The position numbers and the translations under genes are program-made. Of a stretch of DNA of 64,000 bases, positions 7,902 to 15,521 are shown piece by piece. Below the pieces are notes generated by a model, which did not search any database, had not been told where the DNA came from, and saw only the letters and a list, made by a program, of their open reading frames with translations. Numbering within the stretch: the stretch's first letter is position 1; each line of letters opens with the position of its first letter. Where the stretch lies: assembly GCA_030536515.1 (NCBI GenBank), contig JAUNPV010000007.1, positions 1 through 64,000 on the forward strand, given 5' to 3'. The DNA is from Eubacteriales bacterium (GTDB lineage Bacteria > Bacillota > Clostridia > Oscillospirales > Oscillospiraceae).

Positions 7902-8324
7902 ATGGATTTACAGAATGAGAAATGCGTCATGGTCATTGACGAAAACCTGCCGCTTGGCATTATTGCAAACACAGCGGCAATTATGGGAATTACGCTTGGT
8001 AAACAAATGCCGGAAGTAGTTGGCGCTAATGTGACAGATCAGAGCGGAAATCAGCACCTTGGTATCATTGAATTTCCTGTCCCTATTCTAAAGGGAACGC
8101 CAGAGCTTATTAAAGAAATCAGAGAAAAGCTCTACCAGCCGGAATTTCAAGACTTGGTTGTTGTGGACTTCTCTGATTTAGCTCAGGGCTGCAAGACCTA
8201 TAATGAATTTATCGAAAAAATGGCAGGTGTACCAGAAAGCATGTTACAATACTTCGGCCTTGCGATTTGCGGAGCAAAGAAAAAAGTCAATAAGCTCACA
8301 GGCAGTATGCCACTCTTACGATAA
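7902..8324 (+). CDS. DUF2000 family protein
   Basis: 140 residues, three bases after the transporter stop. KCVMVIDENLPLGIIANTAAIMGITLGK, then LGIIEFPVPILKGTPELI and the C-terminal MLQYFGLAICGAKKKVNKLTGSMPLL fit DUF2000, a family with a peptidyl-tRNA-hydrolase-2-like fold and no settled function. It is often paired with AraC regulators and EamA transporters. Cytosolic; role in this operon unknown. Confidence 0.8.
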   Translation: MDLQNEKCVMVIDENLPLGIIANTAAIMGITLGKQMPEVVGANVTDQSGNQHLGIIEFPVPILKGTPELIKEIREKLYQPEFQDLVVVDFSDLAQGCKTYNEFIEKMAGVPESMLQYFGLAICGAKKKVNKLTGSMPLLR

Positions 8325-8338
8325 TTTGGGAGAATAGA

Positions 8339-8710
8339 ATGGATATGAAAATCGAAAAAGTTGCGGCAGACTTATCTGTGTGCAAAGTAGAAAATTATTC
8401 AGAGGTAGATCTGTCACAGGAATACTGCTTTATTGGCAAGACGGATGAAGAAAATTCGCTGGTCTGTCTAACAGAAAATGTACCGGAAAACATAGTGGTA
8501 CGGAATGATGGATGGAAAGTGTGTCGGGTGCAAGGGACATTAGATTTTTCATTGATTGGAATTTTATCAAAAATATCTACTATCCTTGCTGACAGCAAAA
8601 TCGGTATCTTTGCAATTTCAACGTATAATACAGATTACATTCTTGTAAAAGCAGAAAACTATAATGACGCACTATCGGTGCTTACTAACGCAGGTTATCA
8701 TATTGTTTGA
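8339..8710 (+). CDS. ACT-domain protein
   Basis: 123 residues; ATG at 8339 (or 8345) after GGGAG. The second half, GTLDFSLIGILSKISTILADSKIGIFAISTYNTDYILVKAENYNDALSVL, is a clear ACT/CASTOR-type fold, a small-molecule (usually amino acid) binding module. There is no catalytic domain. Last gene of the AraC-EamA-DUF2000-ACT operon; it could sense the exported metabolite. Exact ligand unknown. Confidence 0.85.
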   Translation: MDMKIEKVAADLSVCKVENYSEVDLSQEYCFIGKTDEENSLVCLTENVPENIVVRNDGWKVCRVQGTLDFSLIGILSKISTILADSKIGIFAISTYNTDYILVKAENYNDALSVLTNAGYHIV

Positions 8711-8783
8711 TAAATCCAAGTTATTTGTAGAGCGAAAGCTCCTTGCTTTTTGTCTTTTATAAGGAGCGAAGCGACGCTACCAC

Positions 8784-8804
8784 TTCGGGACAAGTTGGCC
8801 CGAA
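8784..8804. repeat. Element palindrome copy 4
   Basis: TCGGGACAAGTTGGCCCGA, one mismatch to the perfect palindrome, 73 bases after the ACT gene stop. Confidence 0.75.
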
Positions 8805-8815
8805 GCGCCGGGTTT

Positions 8816-8915
8816 GGGGAGGCTCCCCAACAAGCAGATTTTTGTGTTCTGGCCGCAAGGCCGGAACATCAAAAATAGCAACTGTGGCCACAGTTGCCCT
8901 GCTTGCCATTTAGCG
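8816..8915. other. Cluster of three inverted repeats, oriT-like
   Basis: GGGGAGGCTCCCC (8816-8828), GTTCTGGCC..GGCCGGAAC (8846-8867) and the perfect 20-bp palindrome GCAACTGTGGCCACAGTTGC (8878-8897), which is followed directly by CCTGCTTGCC. A strong inverted repeat next to a CCTGC-like sequence is the layout of IncP/IncQ-type oriT nick regions. The 3' relaxase remnant of the same element makes this plausible, but the site is 2.7 kb from it. Inference only. Confidence 0.35.
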
Positions 8916-8959
8916 GAACCCCGGAAATGGCTCTATAAACACGAAAAACGAAGGCCCTC

Positions 8960-9322
8960 TTATTTGACCTCCGTTTCTCTTGCTTTTTTTAATCCTTCTG
9001 CTGTGGCTTTCATAACAACGAGCTCTTTTTCGTCCATTGAGTTCAGCATAATATCAATAGATTTGCGGCAACTGTCCTCGCCCCGGTGTCCTTCCGTATA
9101 GAAAAACTGGTCTACGGAAATGTCGAACATAGTAACGAGCTGGAAGAATAAGTTGAAGCTGGGGTGCTGTCCTTTGTTTTCGATACTCATAATCGTGCGG
9201 TCTGTCTTTCCCACTAATTCCGCAAGGTAAGCCTGCGTCCAGCCCCGTTCTTCTCTGGCCTGCTTGATTGCCAAACCCAAGCCATGAAAGTCAAATCGTC
9301 TTTCATCTTGGTTCATTTTCAT
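8960..9322 (-). CDS. XRE-family HTH regulator
   Basis: 120 residues. LGLAIKQAREERGWTQAYLAELVGKTDRTIMSIENKGQHPSFNLFFQLV is a standard Cro/CI helix-turn-helix at residues ~15-65. The C-terminal half (DSCRKSIDIMLNSMDEKELVVMKATAEGLKKA) is helical. Such genes are regulatory genes of conjugative elements. It is divergent from the GntR-ABC cassette and could regulate the element. Confidence 0.85.
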   Translation of the reverse strand: MKMNQDERRFDFHGLGLAIKQAREERGWTQAYLAELVGKTDRTIMSIENKGQHPSFNLFFQLVTMFDISVDQFFYTEGHRGEDSCRKSIDIMLNSMDEKELVVMKATAEGLKKARETEVK

Positions 9323-9435
9323 ATCACCCTATATCATTGTACATTTCGGGTTTAATTATGAGAATGTAATTAAATTTTACGTAAAGTAGTATTTTATTTC
9401 TTGCTTCAATCAAAATGTTGATTTCGTCGTGACAC

Positions 9436-9487
9436 TTGACAAAACTGCTCTTTCTGATTATACTGTATATGTATAAAGAAGTACAGT
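9436..9487 (+). promoter_or_regulatory. Promoter and candidate operator of the GntR-ABC operon
   Basis: TTGACA (9436-9441), 17-base spacer, TATACT (9459-9464). ACTGTA (9462-9467), overlapping the -10, and TACAGT (9482-9487) form an inverted repeat across the start of transcription, a fitting site for the encoded GntR (YtrA-type) repressor. Confidence 0.7.
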
Positions 9488-9500
9488 TGGAGGTGATTGC

Positions 9501-9881
9501 TTGCACATAGTAATATCAAATACTTCAGATTTGCCGATTTATGCACAAATAAAAGAGCAAGTCAAAGAACAAATATTATCGGGAGAACTTATCGAAAATG
9601 AAACACTCCCATCTCTCCGGCAACTGGCAAAGGACTTAAAGATAAGTGTGCTTACAACTACACGAGCTTACAACGAACTGGAAGAAGAAGGCTTCATTAC
9701 AAGTCGTCAAGGTAAGGGCTTCTTTGTGATGTCAAGCGGTTCAAATCTTATCCGTGAACAGTTGATTCAAGAAGTTGAAAAAAATCTTAATAATGCAATA
9801 TTGGCGGCTGAGAGAGTTTCTATGTCTAATGAAGAACTAATCAACTTGCTACGGCTACTACTGGAGGTAAATCATGAGTGA
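9501..9881 (+). CDS. GntR/YtrA-family repressor
   Basis: 126 residues, TTG start at 9501 behind GGAGGTGATTGC. N-terminal winged helix: PIYAQIKEQVKEQILSGEL, ETLPSLRQLAKDLKISVLTT, YNELEEEGFI. The effector part is only a short helical tail, as in YtrA-type GntR proteins that repress their own ABC-transporter operon in response to cell-wall-active compounds. The start of the ATPase gene overlaps its end by 8 bases. Confidence 0.9.
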   Translation: MHIVISNTSDLPIYAQIKEQVKEQILSGELIENETLPSLRQLAKDLKISVLTTTRAYNELEEEGFITSRQGKGFFVMSSGSNLIREQLIQEVEKNLNNAILAAERVSMSNEELINLLRLLLEVNHE

Positions 9882-10734
9882 ACAATGTTTAGAATTAAAA
9901 AATGTAAGTAAGAGTTTTCAAGACTTTGAACTCGAAAATATCAACCTTACTTTACCCAAAGGCTTTATTATGGGGCTTGTCGGACCAAATGGAGCCGGAA
10001 AAACAACGACCATACAGCTTATCCTTAATATGCTTGAAAAAAAGTCTGGTGAAATTTTGATATTTGGTAAAGACAATATAATTCACGAACAGGATATTAA
10101 GCAAGAAATTGGCGTTGTCTTTGATAGTATTTTTTATGTAGATAGTTGGACAGTACAGGATACCGGAAAGGCAATCTCCATTTTCTATGATAACTGGCAA
10201 CATGATGTTTTTAACGATATGATAAACCGCTTCGGTTTACCCAAAAATAAAAAAATTAGCGAATTGTCCCGTGGTATGCAGATGAAGTTAATGCTTGCGT
10301 GTGCGTTTTCTCATGACGCCAAGTTGCTAATACTCGATGAGCCTACAAGTGGACTTGACCCTCTTACTCGTGATGAGTTCTTAGAAATTTTGCAAGACTA
10401 TATCAGAGATGGTCAAAGAAGTGTGTTGTTTTCAACGCATATAACCACAGATTTAGAGCGTGTAGCTGACTACATCACTCTTATCAATCGAGGTAATATG
10501 ATTTTTACAGGTAGTATGGAAGATTTGTTAAGCAGTTACCGGCTTATCAAAGGTAAACCTTGTGATCTTACTCCTGATCTTGAAAAAAAGATTTTTGGAT
10601 TACGTAAAACAGATATAGGGTTTGAAGGTCTTATAACTACAAACACGGCAGATCAATACAAACACTGTGTTCTTGATACCGCAACGATTGATGATATTAT
10701 TATCTGCATTGGCAAGGGAGGGATAAAGGCATGA
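9874..10734 (+). CDS. ABC transporter ATP-binding protein
   Basis: 286 residues. Walker A GPNGAGKTT near residue 37, the signature ELSRGMQMKLMLACAF (LSRGM variant), Walker B LLILDEPTSGLDP and H-loop STHITTDLERV. It is a single-domain ATPase of the bacitracin/YtrB drug-export type and pairs with the membrane protein that follows (4-base overlap). Probably protects against a peptide antibiotic or other envelope stress. Confidence 0.9.
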   Translation: MSEQCLELKNVSKSFQDFELENINLTLPKGFIMGLVGPNGAGKTTTIQLILNMLEKKSGEILIFGKDNIIHEQDIKQEIGVVFDSIFYVDSWTVQDTGKAISIFYDNWQHDVFNDMINRFGLPKNKKISELSRGMQMKLMLACAFSHDAKLLILDEPTSGLDPLTRDEFLEILQDYIRDGQRSVLFSTHITTDLERVADYITLINRGNMIFTGSMEDLLSSYRLIKGKPCDLTPDLEKKIFGLRKTDIGFEGLITTNTADQYKHCVLDTATIDDIIICIGKGGIKA

Positions 10735-11375
10735 CAAGAAGTTCAAAAATTACAAAGCTGGATTTCTTTATAATGAAATCACAGTGGATTTCATATGTGT
10801 CATTGGTTACTGTAATTATATTGTTCGGACTTATGGGCTCTTCCATAACTGTGTTATGTATTACAGGTGCATGGTTTATAGCATTGATGGCTACTAACAT
10901 TTTTGCCATTCAGGAGAAAAATCATCTTGATCGTTTATATGGTTCTGTTTGCGTGAGTCTGAATGAGGTTGTTCTTGGACGATACATCTTTGTGTTCCTG
11001 AATTACCTTGGTGCTATGTTCGCAATCATTATCCTGTATCTCTGCTTTGTACTATGCCGAAAAGTTACGTTCGATGTACCTGATATAATGCTTGGATTAG
11101 GTTTGTCGTTCTTAGTTTTCTCAACAATAGCAGGAATACAAATGCCGCTATTTTTCAGAATGGGGTACACCAAAGCAAGGCTGTGGTCTTTCATTCCTTT
11201 TGCAGTTGTAATGTTGTTAGTGGTATTACCCACTTTTATATCTGCATTAGCTGGTGTTATTCACTTTGCACAATCTAATAAGGGAATTTTTGCATTTGCC
11301 TGCATAGTGACAAGTTGTATTATTCAATTTTTTTCATATCTTATTTCTGTTATTTTTTATCAGAAACAAAGATAA
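10731..11375 (+). CDS. ABC-2 type membrane permease
   Basis: 214 residues with about six hydrophobic helices (WISYVSLVTVIILFGLMG, YLGAMFAIIILYLCFVLC, FIPFAVVMLLVVLPTFISAL). It matches ABC-2 permeases that accompany GntR-regulated YtrB-like ATPases. Overlaps the ATPase gene by 4 bases, so the two are translationally coupled. Substrate unknown. Confidence 0.85.
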   Translation: MTRSSKITKLDFFIMKSQWISYVSLVTVIILFGLMGSSITVLCITGAWFIALMATNIFAIQEKNHLDRLYGSVCVSLNEVVLGRYIFVFLNYLGAMFAIIILYLCFVLCRKVTFDVPDIMLGLGLSFLVFSTIAGIQMPLFFRMGYTKARLWSFIPFAVVMLLVVLPTFISALAGVIHFAQSNKGIFAFACIVTSCIIQFFSYLISVIFYQKQR

Positions 11376-11410
11376 TAGATGGAAATACCAACTGAAAAGG
11401 AGGACAATCT

Positions 11411-11668
11411 ATGTTTATACCGAAATGTAAAAAATGTGGCAGCAAAATGGTTTCCGCAAACATCAATATCGAGGTTGAAACTAATGGTATTCTGAAAACT
11501 GCAACAAATGTTCCTGGAAAAAAATGTTCTAAGTGCGAACATATTGTTATAGATGACATCACAATGGAAAAACTAAAGCAGTATGCTCATGATTACCCTA
11601 CAAATATAATCGATTATGCAATGTGCGAAGCCGAAGAATTTGTGGTAATTCAGACCCTCTTATTGTAA
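11411..11668 (+). CDS. YgiT-type zinc finger protein
   Basis: 85 residues, RBS AAGGAGG nine bases before ATG. Two CxxC knuckles (CKKCGS and CSKCEH) 34 residues apart, as in the N-terminal zinc domain of MqsA/YgiT antitoxins. The HTH domain of MqsA is absent and no MqsR-like toxin is next to it. Likely a small DNA- or protein-binding protein of the mobile element. Confidence 0.7.
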   Translation: MFIPKCKKCGSKMVSANINIEVETNGILKTATNVPGKKCSKCEHIVIDDITMEKLKQYAHDYPTNIIDYAMCEAEEFVVIQTLLL

Positions 11669-11700
11669 AAAAGCAGTGGGATAAGGGGGATGTAATAAAA

Positions 11701-11889
11701 ATGGATAAAGAAAACTGGATATTATGTCCTGTTTGTATGAATAAAACAAGATTAAAGATACGGGGAGATACGGAACTTATAAACTTTCCTCTTTTCTGTC
11801 CGAAGTGTAAGCAAGAAACCTTAATTCATGTAAAACAATTCAATACAACAGTTATCAAAGAGCCAGACGCACAGACGCAGAGCCGATAA
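11701..11889 (+). CDS. Cysteine-rich KTR-domain protein
   Basis: 62 residues. WILCPVCMNKTRLKIRGDTEL and FPLFCPKCKQETLI form a zinc ribbon of two CPxC pairs; the KTR motif gives the family its name. Very common on Tn916-like and other Gram-positive elements, function unknown. Its end overlaps the following terminator. Confidence 0.85.
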   Translation: MDKENWILCPVCMNKTRLKIRGDTELINFPLFCPKCKQETLIHVKQFNTTVIKEPDAQTQSR

Positions 11890-11923
11890 CCCATCCAGAT
11901 TGATGTGGTTATTGGCTTTTTTT
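11882..11923 (+). terminator. Intrinsic terminator after the KTR gene
   Basis: GCCGATAACC and GGTTATTGGC (one G-U pair) followed by TTTTTTT. Confidence 0.85.
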
Positions 11924-12019
11924 AAGAAAATGCTTTATCTATTCGCCCAACGGGATAATAAAAAAACCGTTGTTGTGGCGACTGATTACTCATGCGCCCA
12001 AACAAAATATAGTGGCCTT

Positions 12020-12062
12020 ACGGCGGTTTTGAAATATCATTTTCAAGCCGCCGTTTTCTTTT
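12020..12062 (+). terminator. Second intrinsic terminator
   Basis: ACGGCGGTTTTGAAA pairs with TTTTCAAGCCGCCGT, followed by TTTCTTTT. A smaller hairpin CAACGG/CCGTTG lies at 11948-11973. Confidence 0.8.
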
Positions 12063-12136
12063 CAAAAATGAGAATACGGAGGGTGTGTTAAACTCGCCCA
12101 TTTTTAAGGATATGGCGGTATCCGGGAGGAATTGCC

Positions 12137-12232
12137 ATGTCCATTATTATTTTACACAGTACCCGTAATCTGCACCAGTTAAAAAAAGCCTTACCCCTCC
12201 TCCGGGTTATTCCTGTTATGTATATGAAATAA
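12137..12232 (+). CDS. Possible 31-residue peptide
   Basis: ATG at 12137 preceded by GGGAGGAATTGCC, a strong ribosome binding site. The peptide (MSIIILHSTRNLHQLKKALP.., ending VIPVMYMK) is basic and helical. No homologue comes to mind; it may be a leader peptide or the start of a gene cut off by rearrangement. Kept because of the ribosome binding site. Confidence 0.35.
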   Translation: MSIIILHSTRNLHQLKKALPLLRVIPVMYMK

Positions 12233-12315
12233 ATCAGCACCAAAACAATAATGTCATTTCATGCGTCCGTGTGGCTTCATGCCGCCCGGGCGTTTTTACG
12301 TTCTTATGGAGCCGC

Positions 12316-12336
12316 CTCGGGCCAACTTGGCCCGAA
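12316..12336. repeat. Element palindrome copy 5
   Basis: Perfect TCGGGCCAACTTGGCCCGA, 75 bases before the sigma-like gene. Confidence 0.85.
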
Positions 12337-12410
12337 GTCCAGCCCCGGTGTCGCTCCCCGCCGCCTTCGTTTCGGTCACTTATCCACCCAACACCGAAAC
12401 GGAGGTCAAC

Positions 12411-12800
12411 ATGACTATTATCAATCTGCGGGACTATTACCCGTTCTATACATCCGATTGCTTTATCGAAGTTACTGATGATGTGGCTGAAATGTTCAAG
12501 GAGTTTGACCGCAAAGAAGCGGCTTACCGTCTGCGGACTTACCGCCACAAAGCCTACTATTCCATTGACCGGGATGATGGTATCGAGCACGAGGCTCTTT
12601 TTGTTGCGCTCTCTCCTTGCGAGCTTTACGAGCGGAAAGTTACCATGCAGGAGCTTCATGCTGCCATTGTAAGCCTGCCGGACAAACAGGCCAAGAGGAT
12701 CTACGCCCACTTCATTCTTGGTATGAGCAAGACCGATATTGCCAGAGCCGAGGGCGTCAGCAAAATGGCTGTGTGCTATTCCATTGAGCGCGGGCATTAA
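12411..12800 (+). CDS. Sigma-70-like factor of a mobile element, frameshifted near its end
   Basis: 129 residues from ATG 12411 (RBS GGAGG). The C-terminal part, SLPDKQAKRIYAHFILGMSKTDIARAEGVSKMAVCYSIERG, is a region-4 HTH like those of small sigma factors that conjugative elements use to drive their own genes. The annotated frame stops at 12800 after ERGH. In the +2 frame the sequence continues ALKSMEIFLKNRL and stops at 12835, which is the normal family ending. So one base has been lost near 12793 (or the end is read by frameshifting). The HTH itself is intact. Confidence 0.75.
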   Translation: MTIINLRDYYPFYTSDCFIEVTDDVAEMFKEFDRKEAAYRLRTYRHKAYYSIDRDDGIEHEALFVALSPCELYERKVTMQELHAAIVSLPDKQAKRIYAHFILGMSKTDIARAEGVSKMAVCYSIERGH

Positions 12801-12885
12801 AGTCGATGGAAATTTTTTTGAAAAATCGTCTGTGATGGCTTTACAAAGTCCCCAAAAATGAAAAGGCTTATGAAAGGCATACAGC

Positions 12886-12906
12886 CTCGGGCCAACTTGG
12901 CCCGAA
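12886..12906. repeat. Element palindrome copy 6
   Basis: Perfect TCGGGCCAACTTGGCCCGA, 51 bases past the restored end of the sigma-like gene. Confidence 0.85.
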
Positions 12907-13251
12907 GTAAACGCTGGCCTTCCTTGCAATTTGAAAATTGAATAAAAAGATACCCGGATAACGAAAGATACGCACCCAAGCGACAGGCCCGCAAAGACCT
13001 CCATTGTCAGAGAATGGAGCGAGCGATAAAGCCCATGCAGTAGGCAGACCGTGGCTGGTCTGCCGGGCAAAGGTGCGTGTCCCGATCTAAACTTGCTTTC
13101 AGTCACAGTCCGAGCGTTGAAGCGGTTTTGCAAGCCGTAAGCCGTCGCAGGCAATGAGAATGTCCCGCCATCAGAATGGGGGGAGGTGAAATTCCTATGG
13201 GGTGGACAGCCTACACCCGTCCGGGTATCTGATTTAGAAGTATCAATTCAT

Positions 13252-13308
13252 GGGGAGCCCCCGGCTTTACTGTCTTGTGACAGGCCAAACCTTCCGGTGC
13301 GGCTCCCC
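13252..13308 (+). ncRNA. Folded leader ahead of a small gene
   Basis: Outer stem GGGGAGCC (13252-13259) with GGCTCCCC (13301-13308), inner hairpin CTGTC-TTGT-GACAG (13270-13284), and a possible CCGG/CCGG contact. It ends 9 bases before the ribosome binding site of the next gene, so it may regulate it. Confidence 0.4.
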
Positions 13309-13330
13309 AGCTTTTGAAAAGGAGTTCTCT

Positions 13331-13534
13331 ATGGGAAAGACATTCAAAGAAATTCAGGATATGGTAACGGAGCCTTGGAGCAACGATGCCTGCCGGGGTT
13401 ATGTCATCATGGCTATGGAAAACTGTGGTTTTCAGCCGAAGGACATTGAAAAAGTCGTTGCCGAGCTCTATGAGGTATTCGACATTCGTGCGGTTCGTGA
13501 AGCCGAAAACCATTACTATAATAGCTCCTACTGA
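13331..13534 (+). CDS. Small hypothetical protein
   Basis: 67 residues, AAAAGGAG seven bases before ATG 13331. Helical, acidic: FKEIQDMVTEPWSNDACRGYVIMAMENCGF, then IEKVVAELYEVFDI. Similar short ORFs occur next to recombinases on Firmicute elements but carry no assigned role. It follows a folded leader and is ended by palindrome copy 7. Cytosolic; function not recognised. Confidence 0.65.
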   Translation: MGKTFKEIQDMVTEPWSNDACRGYVIMAMENCGFQPKDIEKVVAELYEVFDIRAVREAENHYYNSSY

Positions 13535-13535
13535 C

Positions 13536-13556
13536 CTCGGGCCAAGTTGTCCCGAA
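13536..13556. repeat. Element palindrome copy 7
   Basis: TCGGGCCAAGTTGTCCCGA, one mismatch, immediately after the stop codon of the 13331 gene. Confidence 0.75.
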
Positions 13557-13669
13557 GCTGGAGAAAGCTCAAAGAGCGGCACCTTCACTGGTGCCGCTTT
13601 TTGACGTTTCCCCACAGGACAAGAGGGAAATTGCTGGCTTATACACCCTGTTTTGAAAAGGAGGCTTTG

Positions 13670-13855
13670 ATGGTACAATCCGTTACTTATCACAGAGAAA
13701 CCAAGTCCGTTCCTTTTCAGGGGAAAACCATTGTGCTGGAAAGTCTTACGCCGGTGCTTTCCCCGAAGGAAAAGGAAACACGGAAAAAAGAGATTGAACG
13801 CTGTCTGTATGAGGTGTTCAGCAAGTACCGCCCCGCCGGGGACAAACGGTGCTAA
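13670..13855 (+). CDS. Small hypothetical protein before the recombinase
   Basis: 61 residues, AAAAGGAGG seven bases before ATG 13670. MVQSVTYHRETKSVPFQGK, then a Pro-Lys-rich helix LSPKEKETRKKEIERCLYEVFSKYRP. Short basic/acidic proteins like this commonly precede the serine recombinase on clostridial elements and could be recombination directionality factors, though that is only suggested by position. Confidence 0.65.
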   Translation: MVQSVTYHRETKSVPFQGKTIVLESLTPVLSPKEKETRKKEIERCLYEVFSKYRPAGDKRC

Positions 13856-13867
13856 TGCTCCACAACA

Positions 13868-13942
13868 TTGTTGTCCGGGGCTATCAATGGTATAATATAC
13901 TTGTAGGTTGGTAGCTCCATTCCCACAGGAAAGGAGCCCAAC
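13868..13942 (+). promoter_or_regulatory. Promoter and RBS-masking hairpin of the serine recombinase
   Basis: TTGTTG (13868-13873), 17 bases, TATAAT (13891-13896). In the leader GTTGG (13907-13911) plus GCTCC (13914-13918) can pair with GGAGC-CCAAC (13933-13942), burying the AAAGGAG ribosome binding site right up to the ATG at 13943. Confidence 0.65.
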
Positions 13943-15448
13943 ATGGAAATTAGAGAAGATGTAATTTATGCAAGACAGTCAGTAGACCGCAAGGACAGTA
14001 TCAGTATTGAGAGCCAGATTGATTTCTGCAAATACGAATTGAAAGGCGGCAGTTGTAAGATATTCAAAGACAAAGGCTATTCGGGAAAGAACACCGACAG
14101 GCCAGAGTTCCAGAAGCTACTTGTTGAAATCAGGAGAGGCCGGGTAAAGCGTGTTATCGTTTACAAGCTGGACAGAATAAGCCGCTCCATTCTGGACTTC
14201 GCAACAATGATGGAGCTATTTCAGCAGTACGATGTAGAGTTTGTATCGTCCACGGAGAAATTCGACACTTCAACACCGATGGGCCGGGCAATGCTTAATA
14301 TCTGTATCGTATTCGCCCAGCTTGAACGTGAGACAATCCAGAAGCGTGTAACGGATGCCTATTACTCCCGGTGTCTGAAAGACTTTCACATGAGCGGTCA
14401 GGCTCCCTTCGGTTATCAGTTAGAGCCTACTGTGATTGAAGGTATCCATACAAAGAAGATGGTTGCCGACCCGGAAACAGCAGACCTTGTTCGTCTGATG
14501 TTCGCCATGTACTCACAGCCGCAGACCTCTTTCGGAGACATTACCCGGTATTTTGAGGAACAGGATATTAAGGTAAACGGAAAGTCACTCTTTCGAACAT
14601 TCCTTTCCCAGCTTCTAAGAAATCCTGTTTATGCCGAGGCAGATTTGAAACTGTATGAGTTCTTCAAGAGCCAAGGCGCAGCCATTGTAAATGACGCCGC
14701 CGATTTTGACGGTTACAACAGTTGCTACCTCTACCAAGGCCGGGATGTAAAAGAGGACAAGGACAGGTGCTTGAAAGACCAGATACTTGTTATCGCTCCC
14801 CATCGCCCCCTTGTTACTTCGGATGTATGGTTAAGGTGTCGGAAAAAGCTCTTGGCAAACAAGACCTTCCAGAACGGACGGAAAGCAACAAACACATGGC
14901 TTGCCGGAAAAATCAAATGCGGGCGTTGTGGGTATGCCTTAAAGGTAACGCATAGCCCTTCTGGCTGTGATTACCTCCGCTGTACCAAGCGTTCAGATCA
15001 CAAAGGCTGTACCGGGTGCGGCACTCTCCGCAAGGCAGATTTTGAGCAATTCATTTTTGCCGCTATGAGAGAAAAATTCCGGGAGTTCAAACATCTGCGG
15101 GGCGGCGAGGAAACGGTCAATCCGAAGATTACCGCCCATCAGGTAGAGCTGGCACAAGTCGAAGCCGAGATTGAAAAACTGCTTGATACGCTGACCGGGG
15201 CAAACGCCACCTTGCTTGCATACGCCAACAAGAAAATCGAAGAACTTGATACCCGCCGCCAAATGCTTTCAAAAGCGATTGCGGACTTGACCGTTGAAAC
15301 CATGTCCCCGAAGCAGATTGAACTGCTGTCCGGCTATCTGGACGATTGGGATAATATCAGTTTTGACGATAAAAGAACAGCCGCCGATTGTCTGATTTCT
15401 TCTATCAGCGCAACCAGCGACTGCGTAAAGATAGAGTGGAAAATATGA
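13943..15448 (+). CDS. Large serine recombinase
   Basis: 501 residues. N-terminal resolvase domain with the catalytic serine in YARQSVDRKD, DKGYSGKNTDRPEFQKLL and YKLDRISRSILDF; then a recombinase domain (SGQAPFGYQLEP), a zinc ribbon (CGRCGYALK ... CDYLRCTKRSDHKGCTGCG) and a C-terminal coiled coil. This layout is that of TndX/TnpX-like integrases that excise and insert clostridial mobile elements through a circular form. It lies at the right end of the element, as usual, so an attachment site is expected just beyond 15448. Expression appears limited by the leader hairpin. Confidence 0.93.
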   Translation: MEIREDVIYARQSVDRKDSISIESQIDFCKYELKGGSCKIFKDKGYSGKNTDRPEFQKLLVEIRRGRVKRVIVYKLDRISRSILDFATMMELFQQYDVEFVSSTEKFDTSTPMGRAMLNICIVFAQLERETIQKRVTDAYYSRCLKDFHMSGQAPFGYQLEPTVIEGIHTKKMVADPETADLVRLMFAMYSQPQTSFGDITRYFEEQDIKVNGKSLFRTFLSQLLRNPVYAEADLKLYEFFKSQGAAIVNDAADFDGYNSCYLYQGRDVKEDKDRCLKDQILVIAPHRPLVTSDVWLRCRKKLLANKTFQNGRKATNTWLAGKIKCGRCGYALKVTHSPSGCDYLRCTKRSDHKGCTGCGTLRKADFEQFIFAAMREKFREFKHLRGGEETVNPKITAHQVELAQVEAEIEKLLDTLTGANATLLAYANKKIEELDTRRQMLSKAIADLTVETMSPKQIELLSGYLDDWDNISFDDKRTAADCLISSISATSDCVKIEWKI

Positions 15449-15521
15449 TTTTTCCACTCCATCAAACCACTTGTTTTTTCATATTGTTAGTTGCCCCTTG
15501 TACACCGCTGCTTAGTTTGTG

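Larger units (their letters stand above)
12836..13330 (+). other. Noncoding stretch with several hairpins
   Basis: No gene is visible. It contains palindrome copy 6, a hairpin CTCCATT/AATGGAG near 13000, a perfect GGCAGACC/GGTCTGCC hairpin (13043-13064), and a folded leader at 13252-13308. Confidence 0.4.

Noticed and set aside
12900-13250. tRNA or rRNA-like gene in the noncoding stretch
   Set aside because: Hairpins are present but no cloverleaf or conserved rRNA motif.
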